A DNA stretch of 64,000 nucleotides from Candidatus Sulfopaludibacter sp. SbA3. Lineage in GTDB: Bacteria; Pseudomonadota; Alphaproteobacteria; Caulobacterales; Hyphomonadaceae. The position numbers and the translations under genes are program-made. Within the stretch, counting starts at the first letter, position 1. Every line of letters begins with the position of its first letter. The DNA is taken from assembly GCA_945888325.1 (NCBI GenBank), contig CAMDAC010000005.1, forward strand, positions 62,001 to 126,000, read 5' to 3'. The notes under the pieces were generated by a model. That model had not been told where the DNA came from. It saw only the letters and a program-made list of their open reading frames with translations, and searched no databases. Below, piece by piece: positions 9,299-20,837 of this stretch.

Positions 9299-10918
9299 AT
9301 GCCTGCCCGCCTGAAGGATCTCGCGCTGCCTGTGGCCCCGGTCACACCAGCCACCACGGCTGCTGCCGCATTTTCGTTGTTCCTGTCGGACGCGGCCCTG
9401 TTCGCCGTGCCTGTCCGCCTGTCGGAAGGCGGCGCGGCCAGCTACGGCCTCGTGACCCGGTTTCGCCTTACCGAGGCGCTCGCCGGCCCGAACGGGCGTG
9501 ATGTCTACGCGACGCGTTCCGTCACCCACCTCGTCGGCGCGCAGCCGGTGATCGCCTCGGGCGAGACACCGGCTGCTCTGATCGCCAAGACTGCCGCGGA
9601 GCAATCCAGCAGCGCGCTGACCGACGGCATCATCGTGATGGACAAGGGCAATTATCTCGGCATCGTCTCGCCGACGGCGCTGCTGAAGGCGATCGCGGAA
9701 GAGAACGCCGCCCGCGCCCGCTCGCAGCAGACCGCACAGAAAAAGCTCGACGACCTGAAGCGCCAGCTCGCCCGGCTGTCGGAATCGCGGGCCCGCACGC
9801 TCGCCTTCATCGGCCACGAAATCCGCACCCCGCTGACCGGCATCATGGGCGTCGCCGACCTCCTGGAAACCCAGCTGCCTAGCGGCGAGCCGAAGCGCCT
9901 GGCCCGGACGATCTCGCAGAGCGGCCAGCACCTCGAACGCCTGCTGTCGGACCTGCTCGACCTCTCCCGCATCGACGCCGGCAAGCTCGCGATCACCAAC
10001 CAGCCGATCGAGCTGCGCCAGTTCGCCGTCGAGACGCGCGATCTCTGGCTGCCGCAGTTCGACGAGAAGCGCATCAGCCTGCGCATCGGGGTCGCCACCG
10101 GCGCCGAGGCGCGCATCGAAAGCGATGCCGGGCGCCTGCGCCAGATCCTGTTCAACCTCGTCAGCAATGCGATGAAATTCACCGACCGGGGGCAGGTGAC
10201 GGTCACCCTCGCTACCGCGCCGTCGCCGGACGGCCTGATGCTGACGATGCGCGTTGCCGATACCGGGCGCGGCATCACCGACGCCGACAAGGCGCGCCTG
10301 TTCGAGGCCTTCGAGCAATCCGAAAGCGCCGACGCATTTTCCGGCAGCGGCCTCGGCCTCGCCATCGCGCGCAGCCTTGCGCGCCGCCTCGGCGGCGAAA
10401 TTATCCTCTCCGACAATCCGGGCGGCGGCTGCGTGTTCACCGTCGCGCTGCCGGTCATCAAGGCGGGCCCGCGCCTGGCGGTCGAGAACAAACCGGAAGG
10501 CAATGCCGCGCGCTTCGATCTCGGCGAAGTGCTGCTGGCGGAAGACCATGAAGCGAGCGCCTTCGTGATCCGCGAAGCGCTGATTGCGGCCGGCTGGCGT
10601 GTCGAGACGGTGGCCGATGCCGCTGCCGCGATCACGCGCATCGGCCAGCGCCGCTACCAGGTGATCCTGACGGATGTCCACATGCCGCATGGCGGCGGTG
10701 AAGCGGTCCTGCGCGCCGCGCGCTTCGGCAGCGGCCTGAATGCGCTGACCCCGGTCGTGGCCGTGACAGCGGATGCAAGCCCCGAACGCCGCGCCGCGTG
10801 CGACCGCGCGGGATTCTCGGGCCTGATCGAAAAACCGATCCGCCCCCGCCCGCTGGTGGCCACGCTCGCCGACATCCTGATTTCGAGCGGCCAGCCGAGA
10901 CGCGCCGCCGGGGCCTAG
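9299..10918 (+). CDS. Soluble hybrid histidine kinase with CBS-like sensor and receiver
   Basis: 539 aa with no membrane segment. Residues 1-140 resemble a degenerate CBS-pair sensory region; a coiled coil (about 140-165) leads to the HisKA box FIGHEIRTPLTG (phospho-His about 174), then HATPase_c with N box NLVSNAMKF and G boxes DTGRGI and GSGLGLAIA, and finally a receiver domain with phospho-acceptor Asp in VILTDVHMPHGGG (about 457) and the conserved Lys in IEKPIRP. Probably starts a phosphorelay, sensing a cytosolic ligand. No cognate regulator is adjacent. No clear Shine-Dalgarno. Confidence 0.93.
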   Translation: MPARLKDLALPVAPVTPATTAAAAFSLFLSDAALFAVPVRLSEGGAASYGLVTRFRLTEALAGPNGRDVYATRSVTHLVGAQPVIASGETPAALIAKTAAEQSSSALTDGIIVMDKGNYLGIVSPTALLKAIAEENAARARSQQTAQKKLDDLKRQLARLSESRARTLAFIGHEIRTPLTGIMGVADLLETQLPSGEPKRLARTISQSGQHLERLLSDLLDLSRIDAGKLAITNQPIELRQFAVETRDLWLPQFDEKRISLRIGVATGAEARIESDAGRLRQILFNLVSNAMKFTDRGQVTVTLATAPSPDGLMLTMRVADTGRGITDADKARLFEAFEQSESADAFSGSGLGLAIARSLARRLGGEIILSDNPGGGCVFTVALPVIKAGPRLAVENKPEGNAARFDLGEVLLAEDHEASAFVIREALIAAGWRVETVADAAAAITRIGQRRYQVILTDVHMPHGGGEAVLRAARFGSGLNALTPVVAVTADASPERRAACDRAGFSGLIEKPIRPRPLVATLADILISSGQPRRAAGA

Positions 10919-13149
10919 AACGTCCGTCCAATGAGCAGATAGGCCGATTGCCGTCCGCCCTCGGAACGTCCGAAGGCGAGGTAGACGGGACCGAAAGCCG
11001 TGCTGGCGGCGACGAAGGCGCTACCGCCAAAGCGCACATCCCCGGCGTCCACGCCCGTGCTGCCCGGCCAGACATCCCCGAGCTCCACTGACCCGCCGAC
11101 GAACAGGGGCACGCCGAAAATCTGCTGCGAATTGCCCAGCAGCTGGCGCCGGTAGATCAGCTGCGCGGTCAGGAAATTCTCGTCCGTCAGCTCCTCCTTG
11201 CGGTAGCCGGAGAGGCTGAAAAGCCCGCCGACCCGGTAGAGTGCATCCAGCGGCGCCGTGCCGTTGAGGCTCTGGCCAGCGGCAAGCGAGCCGATCAGGG
11301 TGTTGGGTCCGTGGCTGGTGGCCGAGAGCACGGAGCCGCTGACGGTCTGGAAGTCCGCATTGTCGCCGAGGGCCGTCAGGCCCTGCACCCAGCGCGCGCT
11401 GGCGCGCACGCCGTCGCGCGGGAAGAAGGGATCGTCCAGCGTGTCAAACGCACCGGTCGCCACGAGGCGGCCGATATCGACATCGACTTCGGCGAAGGGC
11501 GCGAAGCCCTCATTCAGCTTGGCCCGGCCGGTGCCGAGTTCGACGCCGAGACGGACCTCGCCGACATTGCCGAACTGGTAGCCGCCATCGAGCGCCGCGA
11601 TCCCGTAGGTGAGATCAAAGCCGGCCTCCTTGAAGCCGCGCTGCGAATAAATGTTCACCGGTCGGTTCTGGATCTCGCCGCGCACGGCGGTGAACCAGCT
11701 CTGGTGCGGATCGAGGAAGCGGAAATATTCGCCCGCGATCTCGTTGAAATCGCCGATGGTCGCGCGGGCCTGGATCTCGGAGCCGTAGGCGTCGAGCACG
11801 GCGCTGCGGAAATCCACGGACACGGCCGCGTCGGATTCGGTGTTGAAATCATTCTCGACGATCAGGCCGAGGCGGACACGGCCCGCATCCGGCACGCGGT
11901 CCACGGCGCGCACGACGAGGCCCGTCTGGCCTTCACTCTCCTCATAGACATAGTCGACACTCTCGAACGGGCCGAGCGCGTAGATGCGGTCCAGCGCCTC
12001 GTCGATCGCGGCGGCGTCGGCGGGTGTGCCGGCGAGATCGATCACCTTGCCTTCCAGCAGCGACTGGTCGAGACGTGAGGTATTCTCGATACGGACGAAA
12101 CCGATGACAGGCGCCCTCTCGGTGCCGTTCTCGGCATAGACGACCGGCGGGCGGCCTTCGGCGAGGCCTGCGAGGCGCTCCGTTTCGGTCGCCATCGCCA
12201 CGCGGCCGGTCTCGATAAGTTCGTCGCTGCGGGTGAACGCCGTCGGGCCGATGTCGCCGGTCTCGACGCGGATCAGGAAATCCTTGTCGGTGAGGCTTGC
12301 GATCTCGGCGCGTTCGTTGGTGAGGATCAGCAGGCTGACAGTCTGCGACAGGACATCGACAACCGAGCCGATATCCTCCTCGGGCAGGAGGTCGTTCGGC
12401 GTCCAGACGGCGATCACGATATCGGCGCCCATGTCGCGCGCCACGCTGATCGGGATATTGGCGGCAAGTCCGCCATCGACCAACAACTGGCCATCGAGCT
12501 GAACGGCCGGGAAGACGCCGGGCAGGGAAATCGAGGCGCGCATCGCCATGGGCAGTTCGCCGGAGCCGAGCACGACCGCTTCGCCGGTCGCGATGTCGGT
12601 GGCCACCGCGCGGAAGGGGATCGAGAGCTCATCAAAGTCATCGACGCGGGTGCGCGCCGGGGTGAAGCGGCGCAGCTCCTTCATCAGCATCTGGTCGGAG
12701 ACGGCGCCGGTCGGCAGCAGGATGCCAGCGGCGGTGACGCCGAGGCTTGCGGTGCCCGGAAAGTCCGCCTGCTGCTGTTTCTGGCGGAAGGTCAGCTTGT
12801 CGCGGTCGGCCTGGGGCGAGAAGATGCCGGCCCAGTTGACGCTTTGGACAACCTCTTCGAGTTCCTCGCCGTTGAGGCCTGAGGCGTAGAGGCCACCGAC
12901 CACGGCGCCCATCGAGGTGCCCACGACCATGTCGGGCCGTATGCCGAGGCGTTCGAGTTCCTGGATCGCGCCGACATGCGCGAGACCCAGCGCGCCGCCG
13001 CCGGACAGGACGAGGGCAACTTCCGGGCGAGGGGGATCGGCGGGCGCGGTCTCATCGGCCAGTGCCAAGCCGGGCAGGAGGCCCAGGCTTCCGGCCGCCA
13101 GCAGCGGGCGCCAGATGTTCCGCCAGTTCAACGCAGCCGCTTGCAGCAT
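10915..13149 (-). CDS. Patatin-like phospholipase fused to an Omp85/BamA-type barrel
   Basis: 744 aa with a signal peptide (ends LALADE). The patatin domain has the oxyanion loop SGGGALG (about 49-55), nucleophile elbow GTSMG (about 82-86) and catalytic DGG (LLVDGGLAANIP). It is followed by a POTRA-like region and a C-terminal beta-barrel ending in the aromatic residue F (LIGRTF), the outer-membrane assembly signal. This layout matches type Vd autotransporter phospholipases (PlpD-like). The start has GAGGAG upstream. It overlaps the end of the convergent kinase gene by 4 bp. Confidence 0.9.
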   Translation of the reverse strand: MLQAAALNWRNIWRPLLAAGSLGLLPGLALADETAPADPPRPEVALVLSGGGALGLAHVGAIQELERLGIRPDMVVGTSMGAVVGGLYASGLNGEELEEVVQSVNWAGIFSPQADRDKLTFRQKQQQADFPGTASLGVTAAGILLPTGAVSDQMLMKELRRFTPARTRVDDFDELSIPFRAVATDIATGEAVVLGSGELPMAMRASISLPGVFPAVQLDGQLLVDGGLAANIPISVARDMGADIVIAVWTPNDLLPEEDIGSVVDVLSQTVSLLILTNERAEIASLTDKDFLIRVETGDIGPTAFTRSDELIETGRVAMATETERLAGLAEGRPPVVYAENGTERAPVIGFVRIENTSRLDQSLLEGKVIDLAGTPADAAAIDEALDRIYALGPFESVDYVYEESEGQTGLVVRAVDRVPDAGRVRLGLIVENDFNTESDAAVSVDFRSAVLDAYGSEIQARATIGDFNEIAGEYFRFLDPHQSWFTAVRGEIQNRPVNIYSQRGFKEAGFDLTYGIAALDGGYQFGNVGEVRLGVELGTGRAKLNEGFAPFAEVDVDIGRLVATGAFDTLDDPFFPRDGVRASARWVQGLTALGDNADFQTVSGSVLSATSHGPNTLIGSLAAGQSLNGTAPLDALYRVGGLFSLSGYRKEELTDENFLTAQLIYRRQLLGNSQQIFGVPLFVGGSVELGDVWPGSTGVDAGDVRFGGSAFVAASTAFGPVYLAFGRSEGGRQSAYLLIGRTF

Positions 13150-13199
13150 GAGGCTTCTCCTCGGTCCAACTTGGTTAAAGGAGAACTGCTAACAGTTTA

Positions 13200-13276
13200 T
13201 GGTGGTTCGGGAGAGACTTGAACTCTCGACCTCGCGATTATGAGTCGCGCGCTCTAACCAGCTGAGCTACCGAACC
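13200..13276 (-). tRNA. tRNA with CAU anticodon (elongator Met or Ile2)
   Basis: A 77-nt cloverleaf including an encoded CCA end (13200-13202 read on the minus strand). Acceptor stem GGTTCGG with CCGAACC, D arm AGCTCAGCTGGTTAGAGC, anticodon loop CTCATAA, T arm GAGAGTTCAAGTCTCTC. A CAU anticodon is used by initiator Met, elongator Met and lysidine-modified Ile2. The paired first position rules out a typical initiator. The anticodon arm (GCGACTCATAATCGC core) looks like E. coli Ile2 as much as Met, so the identity is left open. Confidence 0.93.
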
Positions 13277-13333
13277 GTTCGCCGCGTCAGCGAAGGCGCC
13301 TGATACACATTGGGGCGGGGCCGTGCAAGCACC

Positions 13334-14485
13334 CTATCCTCTGCTCTGGCCTGCGCTCTGGCCCGCCAGTTCCGCGACATGATCGGCAATCGACAGGGAC
13401 GAGGTCAGCCCCGGGCTTTCGATGCCCAGCAGGTTGATCAGGCCGGCGCTGCCGTGTGTTTCGGGCGCTTCGATGCGGAAATCGCCGGAGGGCGCGCCTT
13501 CGGGCACCAGTTTGGGGCGCACACCGGCATAATCGGGGCTGAGGCGCTCGATCGTCAGGCCGGGCCAGAAACGGGTCACTTCTGCATGGAACAGCTTCGC
13601 CCGGCCCGGGTCGACCCGGTAATCGAAGGGCGGGGCCGCGTCATCGGGGAGCCATTCGGCGTCCGGGCCGAGCTTGCCGCGCCCGGCAATGTCGATGGTC
13701 AGGTGCAGGCCGAGGCTGGAGCTGGTCGGCATCGGATAGATCAGACGCGAGAAGGGCGTGTGGCCCTGGATCGTGAAATAGCTACCTTTGACATAGTGCG
13801 GCTGGGGCAGGCCGGCGGCGTGCGGGCCGTCGATGGCAGCCGCAATCTTGATGGCATGGTGGCCGCCCGCGTTGACAACCGTGCGGGCGCGGATGGTGGC
13901 GGGCGAGGCGCCGCCGGTCTCGAGGCGGACATGGCCGGTCTCGACCGCGCCGGAGAGTAGCGGCGTGCCGAAAGCGATGGAGCCGCCGGCATCCTCAAGC
14001 TCGCCCTGCAGGGCGAGGAAATACGCGTGACTGTCAAAGATGCCCGAGACCGGCGAGACAATGGCGCCGGTGACACTCGCGCTGAGGGCCGGTTCGATCT
14101 TGCGCACCGCGGCCCCGTCGACGACGCTGAGCTGCTCGACGCCATTGGCCTCCGCCCGGTCGACGATGCCTTGCAGGCCGCCCGCCTCGTCGCCGACGGC
14201 CACCACGAACTTGCCGCAGCGCTTCACGGTAACGCCGTGGGCATCGAGATAGGCATAGAGCATACGGCGGCCGTTGACGCAGTGGCGCGCCTTCAGGCTG
14301 CCCTTGGCATAGTAGAGCCCGGCATGGATGACCTCGGAATTGCGCGAGGAGGTGTGCATGGCGATCTGGTCTTCGGATTCCAGCACGATCACTTCGCGGC
14401 CCGCCCGGGCGAGGGCGCGGGCCGCGGCAAGGCCGATCACGCCGGCGCCGATGACGACCACATCTGCCTCGAAACTGTCCGCCAT
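13334..14485 (-). CDS. FAD-dependent oxidoreductase, L-2-hydroxyglutarate oxidase-like
   Basis: 383-aa DAO-family flavoprotein. The N-terminal dinucleotide fold is VVVIGAGVIGLAAARALA, followed by the FAD-binding SSRNSEVIHAGLYY stretch typical of LhgO/L2HGDH proteins, and the C-terminal GIESPGLTSSL. Family members oxidise L-2-hydroxyglutarate to 2-oxoglutarate and pass electrons to the quinone pool. The exact substrate is inferred from similarity only. It is divergent from the TPR protein gene. Confidence 0.85.
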   Translation of the reverse strand: MADSFEADVVVIGAGVIGLAAARALARAGREVIVLESEDQIAMHTSSRNSEVIHAGLYYAKGSLKARHCVNGRRMLYAYLDAHGVTVKRCGKFVVAVGDEAGGLQGIVDRAEANGVEQLSVVDGAAVRKIEPALSASVTGAIVSPVSGIFDSHAYFLALQGELEDAGGSIAFGTPLLSGAVETGHVRLETGGASPATIRARTVVNAGGHHAIKIAAAIDGPHAAGLPQPHYVKGSYFTIQGHTPFSRLIYPMPTSSSLGLHLTIDIAGRGKLGPDAEWLPDDAAPPFDYRVDPGRAKLFHAEVTRFWPGLTIERLSPDYAGVRPKLVPEGAPSGDFRIEAPETHGSAGLINLLGIESPGLTSSLSIADHVAELAGQSAGQSRG

Positions 14486-14556
14486 GAAGTGCCCGCTGCT
14501 GATCCGTTCAACCTCCCGCTCGCCGGGGAGGCGTAAACGGTCTAGTATCAGGGCTT

Positions 14557-15321
14557 ATGATCAGAAGCAGCCTGATTCTCGCGGCGCTTGTTGTCTCAGG
14601 GGCGCTTAGCGCGTTCGCCGATGTCGCGAGCGCCAATGCCGCGTTCCGGGCGGGGCAGTATGATCTGGCGCTCAAGGAGACGGCCGGAGAGCGCTCCGCC
14701 GATGCGCATGCCCTGCGGGCCCGGGCGATGCTGGCGAAGGTGATGTGTTCGGGGGGCGAACCCGATCTCACCTCCCTCAAGGACGCGCTGGCGGCAGCCG
14801 ATGCGGCGCTGAAGCTGGACGCCGATCACGGGGAAGGGCGCCTGCAGAAGGCGATCACCCTGTCGCTGCTGACCCGGCCGATGAGCCTCGGCGACGCGCG
14901 GGACTCCGGGTACGGACCGAAAGCCCGCGCGCTGGCAGAGGCCGTGCTGGCGGATGATCCGGCGAACCACTACGCGCTGGGCTTCCTCGCCGTCTGGCAT
15001 GTCGAGGTGCACCGGCGCGGCGGAACGCTCGGCGCAGCGGTGATGGGGGCGAGCCTCAAGACCGCGCGCAAGTGTTACGCCGAAGCCGTGCGCCTCGCGC
15101 CGGAAGACGCCGGCCTGCGCTGGCAATGGGCGCGGGCATTGGCCGCCTTCGACGCGAAGAAGTATCACAGCGAAATCGAAGCCGAGCTGGAAGCGGCCCT
15201 CGCGATTGATCCGGCCACGGAGCTTGACCGCGTGATGCAGGAGCGGGCGGCAACGCTGTTGCAGGCGGTAGAGACAGAGAAACCGCGCGAGATCGAGGAA
15301 ACCGCGCAAGCGATGTTGTAG
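14557..15321 (+). CDS. Exported TPR-like protein
   Basis: 254 aa. The N-terminal hydrophobic stretch (residues 4-22, ending SAFADVAS) is a probable signal peptide. The rest is alpha-helical with tetratricopeptide-like repeats, e.g. ANAAFRAGQYDLALKE and ADAALKLDADHGEGRLQKA. A periplasmic scaffolding role is likely but unspecific; the partner is unknown. It converges on trxB with 3 bp between the stops. Confidence 0.75.
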   Translation: MIRSSLILAALVVSGALSAFADVASANAAFRAGQYDLALKETAGERSADAHALRARAMLAKVMCSGGEPDLTSLKDALAAADAALKLDADHGEGRLQKAITLSLLTRPMSLGDARDSGYGPKARALAEAVLADDPANHYALGFLAVWHVEVHRRGGTLGAAVMGASLKTARKCYAEAVRLAPEDAGLRWQWARALAAFDAKKYHSEIEAELEAALAIDPATELDRVMQERAATLLQAVETEKPREIEETAQAML

Positions 15322-15324
15322 CGT

Positions 15325-16293
<969 letters not shown>

Positions 16294-16375
16294 CGCAGGC
16301 TCCTATCGTCTTCGAGGCCCCTATATGGGCGCTTGACGGCAGGGTTAAAGCGCTGCGGGCGGCTTCGCAATGCGG

Positions 16376-17362
16376 CTATGCGGCAGCGGGGCTAACCTCA
16401 CCGATCACTTCCACGGTGGCATGGCTGGCGCCGAAGGCATGGGCGAGGCGTTCCTTGACCGCGCGGCGCACCGCTTCGGCGGTGGCCCCGGCGGCGAGGG
16501 TGACTTCCAGCGTTACCAGCGGGCGCGATTCGGTCAGCGCCCAGGCGTGGACGTGGGTGACATTGGCGACGCCCGGCACGTTGGCCTTCAGGTCTGCGAT
16601 GATCTTGGCCGCCTCGAGGCCCTCCGGCGTGCCTTCGATGAGGATATGGCCGGACTCGCGCGCGATGCGGACGCCGCCGAACAGCGCAAGGCCGGCAACG
16701 AGGATCGAGAGCAGGGGGTCGGCGATGTACCAGCCCTGCCAGAGGATCAGCCCGGCGGCGAGGATGGCGGCGACCGAGCCGAGCATGTCTCCCGCCACAT
16801 GCCAGAGGGCGCCGCGCAGGTTGAGGTCGTCCTTGTGGCCGCCGCCATGCAGGATCGCAAAGGCGATCACGTTGACGACGAGGCCGAGCACGGCCACGCC
16901 GAGCATCAGCTCGCCCAGCACTGGCGAGGGCAACAGCAGGCGGTTGACCGCTTCCCAGACGATCCAGAGCGCCAGCAGGATCAGCAGCGCGCCGTTGGTG
17001 AACGCCGCGAGCACCTTCATCCGGCCGAAGCCGAAACTGCGGCCCGGATCGGCGGGGCGGGCCGCGAGCTTGTAGCCGAGCCAGGCGAGCATCAGCGAGC
17101 CGGTATCGGTCAGCATGTGGGCGGCGTCCGCCATCAGCGCCAGCGAGCCGGACAGGATGCCGCCGATCACTTCGGCAAACATGAACCCGCCGGTCAGCAG
17201 CGCGGCGAGCACGACGCGGCGGCGGGAATCGGCGCTGGTCATGTCGGCATGGTGCTGTTGGTGGGCGTGGCCCTCATGGTCGTGCGTATGGGCGAGGCCA
17301 TGCGCATTCGCATGCGCGTGGGCGCTCTCTTCGGGGCAGCGGGGGTCGGTATGGTCGTGCAT
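16376..17362 (-). CDS. Cation diffusion facilitator (zinc/cobalt exporter, CzcD-like)
   Basis: 328 aa from the ATG at 17362; an in-frame TTG at 17398 could add 12 residues, and neither start has a good Shine-Dalgarno. The N-terminus is a His/Asp-rich metal-binding tail (HDHTD...HTHDHEGHAHQQHH), then six membrane helices. The two HxxxD transport sites are visible (HMLTD in helix II, HVAGD in helix V), followed by a C-terminal cytoplasmic ferredoxin-like domain (VTHVHAWAL). Exports Zn2+ or similar divalent metals by proton antiport. Confidence 0.92.
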   Translation of the reverse strand: MHDHTDPRCPEESAHAHANAHGLAHTHDHEGHAHQQHHADMTSADSRRRVVLAALLTGGFMFAEVIGGILSGSLALMADAAHMLTDTGSLMLAWLGYKLAARPADPGRSFGFGRMKVLAAFTNGALLILLALWIVWEAVNRLLLPSPVLGELMLGVAVLGLVVNVIAFAILHGGGHKDDLNLRGALWHVAGDMLGSVAAILAAGLILWQGWYIADPLLSILVAGLALFGGVRIARESGHILIEGTPEGLEAAKIIADLKANVPGVANVTHVHAWALTESRPLVTLEVTLAAGATAEAVRRAVKERLAHAFGASHATVEVIGEVSPAAA

Positions 17363-17489
17363 GCGGGAGGGGGTGGCGTGTGCAGGCGGATACGTCAACC
17401 GGCGCGTGATAGCATTACGCGGCCGTTATGAGGTATGGTCAATAAACACGCATGGCCACGGCAAGAGGGCCAGCGGTGAGGAGGAAAAC

Positions 17490-18209
17490 ATGGGGTACGT
17501 GCGCCTGCGGCAGCTGGTGATTGCCGCTGCATCACTGGAAGTTGCCGATACGCTGGCGAATGTCCTGGGCCTCGGGGAGGCGTTCCTCGATCCGGGCGTC
17601 GCTGAATTCGGCCTCGTCAACCGCGTCTACGCCATCGGGGACCAGTTCCTGGAAGTGGTCGTGCCGACCGCGCTGACGGCTCCGGCAGGCCGTTTCCTCG
17701 CGCGGGGCGGGGACGGCGGCTACATGGCGATTTTCCAGACGGATGACCTCGCTGCCGCCCGGGCCCGCGCCGACGCGCTGAAGATCCGCCGCGTCTGGAA
17801 CATCGACCTGCCGGACATCTCCGCCAGCCACCTCCACCCGGCGGATGTCGGCGCGGCGATCGTCTCGATCGACGAAGCGCGGCCCGCAGGAAGCTGGCGC
17901 TGGGGCGGGCCGGACTGGGAGAAACATGCAGCTCGCGGCAAGCTGACCGGCGCGGTGATCCACACCGCTGATCCGGAAGGCATGGCCGCGCGCTGGGGCG
18001 AGGCGCTGAGCATTGGCCCGAAGAGTGGCGTGATCCAGCTGGCCGACGCCACGCTCGAATTCCGACCGGGCACGGAGGAGCGGATCGTGAAGTTCCGCGT
18101 CAGCGTGCCCGATGTGGGCGCAGCATCAGTGCGCGCGGCAAGGCGCGGGCTGGATGTGGTGAACGACGAAGTGCGGATTGGCGGCGTTGGGATCGTGCTG
18201 GGCGGGTGA
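17490..18209 (+). CDS. VOC superfamily (glyoxalase-like) protein
   Basis: 239 aa made of two beta-alpha-beta-beta-beta halves of the vicinal-oxygen-chelate fold; family assignment rests on the pattern LRQLVIAAASLEVADTLANVLGL and GAVIHTADPEGMAARWGEALSI. A very strong Shine-Dalgarno (GAGGAGG) lies 5 nt before the ATG. No substrate can be assigned. Confidence 0.75.
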   Translation: MGYVRLRQLVIAAASLEVADTLANVLGLGEAFLDPGVAEFGLVNRVYAIGDQFLEVVVPTALTAPAGRFLARGGDGGYMAIFQTDDLAAARARADALKIRRVWNIDLPDISASHLHPADVGAAIVSIDEARPAGSWRWGGPDWEKHAARGKLTGAVIHTADPEGMAARWGEALSIGPKSGVIQLADATLEFRPGTEERIVKFRVSVPDVGAASVRAARRGLDVVNDEVRIGGVGIVLGG

Positions 18210-18228
18210 GGGGCTTTCCTTAGCCAGA

Positions 18229-20724
<2,496 letters not shown>

Positions 20725-20725
20725 T

Positions 20726-20756
20726 TACGCCCCCTTGGGAACGTCCCGGGGGCGTA
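20726..20756. other. Long GC-rich hairpin between the DEAD-box helicase gene and gyrB
   Basis: Outer stem TACGCCCCC (20726-20734) with GGGGGCGTA (20748-20756); an inner stem GGGA-acg-TCCC fills the middle, leaving only a 2-nt bulge. Four T follow on the plus strand, none on the minus strand. It lies in the 5' leader region of gyrB (minus) and could be a terminator for plus-strand transcription or a leader structure. Confidence 0.45.
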
Positions 20757-20779
20757 TTTTGCAGTGCCGAAACGAATAT

Positions 20780-20808
20780 AAAAACACTATTCAGAACAAG
20801 GCGTTCTG
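20780..20808 (-). terminator. Possible weak terminator of the DEAD-box helicase gene
   Basis: Read on the minus strand, CAGAAC-5 nt-GTTCTG (20808 to 20792) is followed after about 7 nt by five T (20784-20780). It lies about 30 nt beyond the helicase stop. The stem is short and the T tract is displaced, so efficiency is doubtful. Confidence 0.35.
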
Positions 20809-20837
20809 GAGCAATTTTCAGCCGTTTTGCAAACCCG

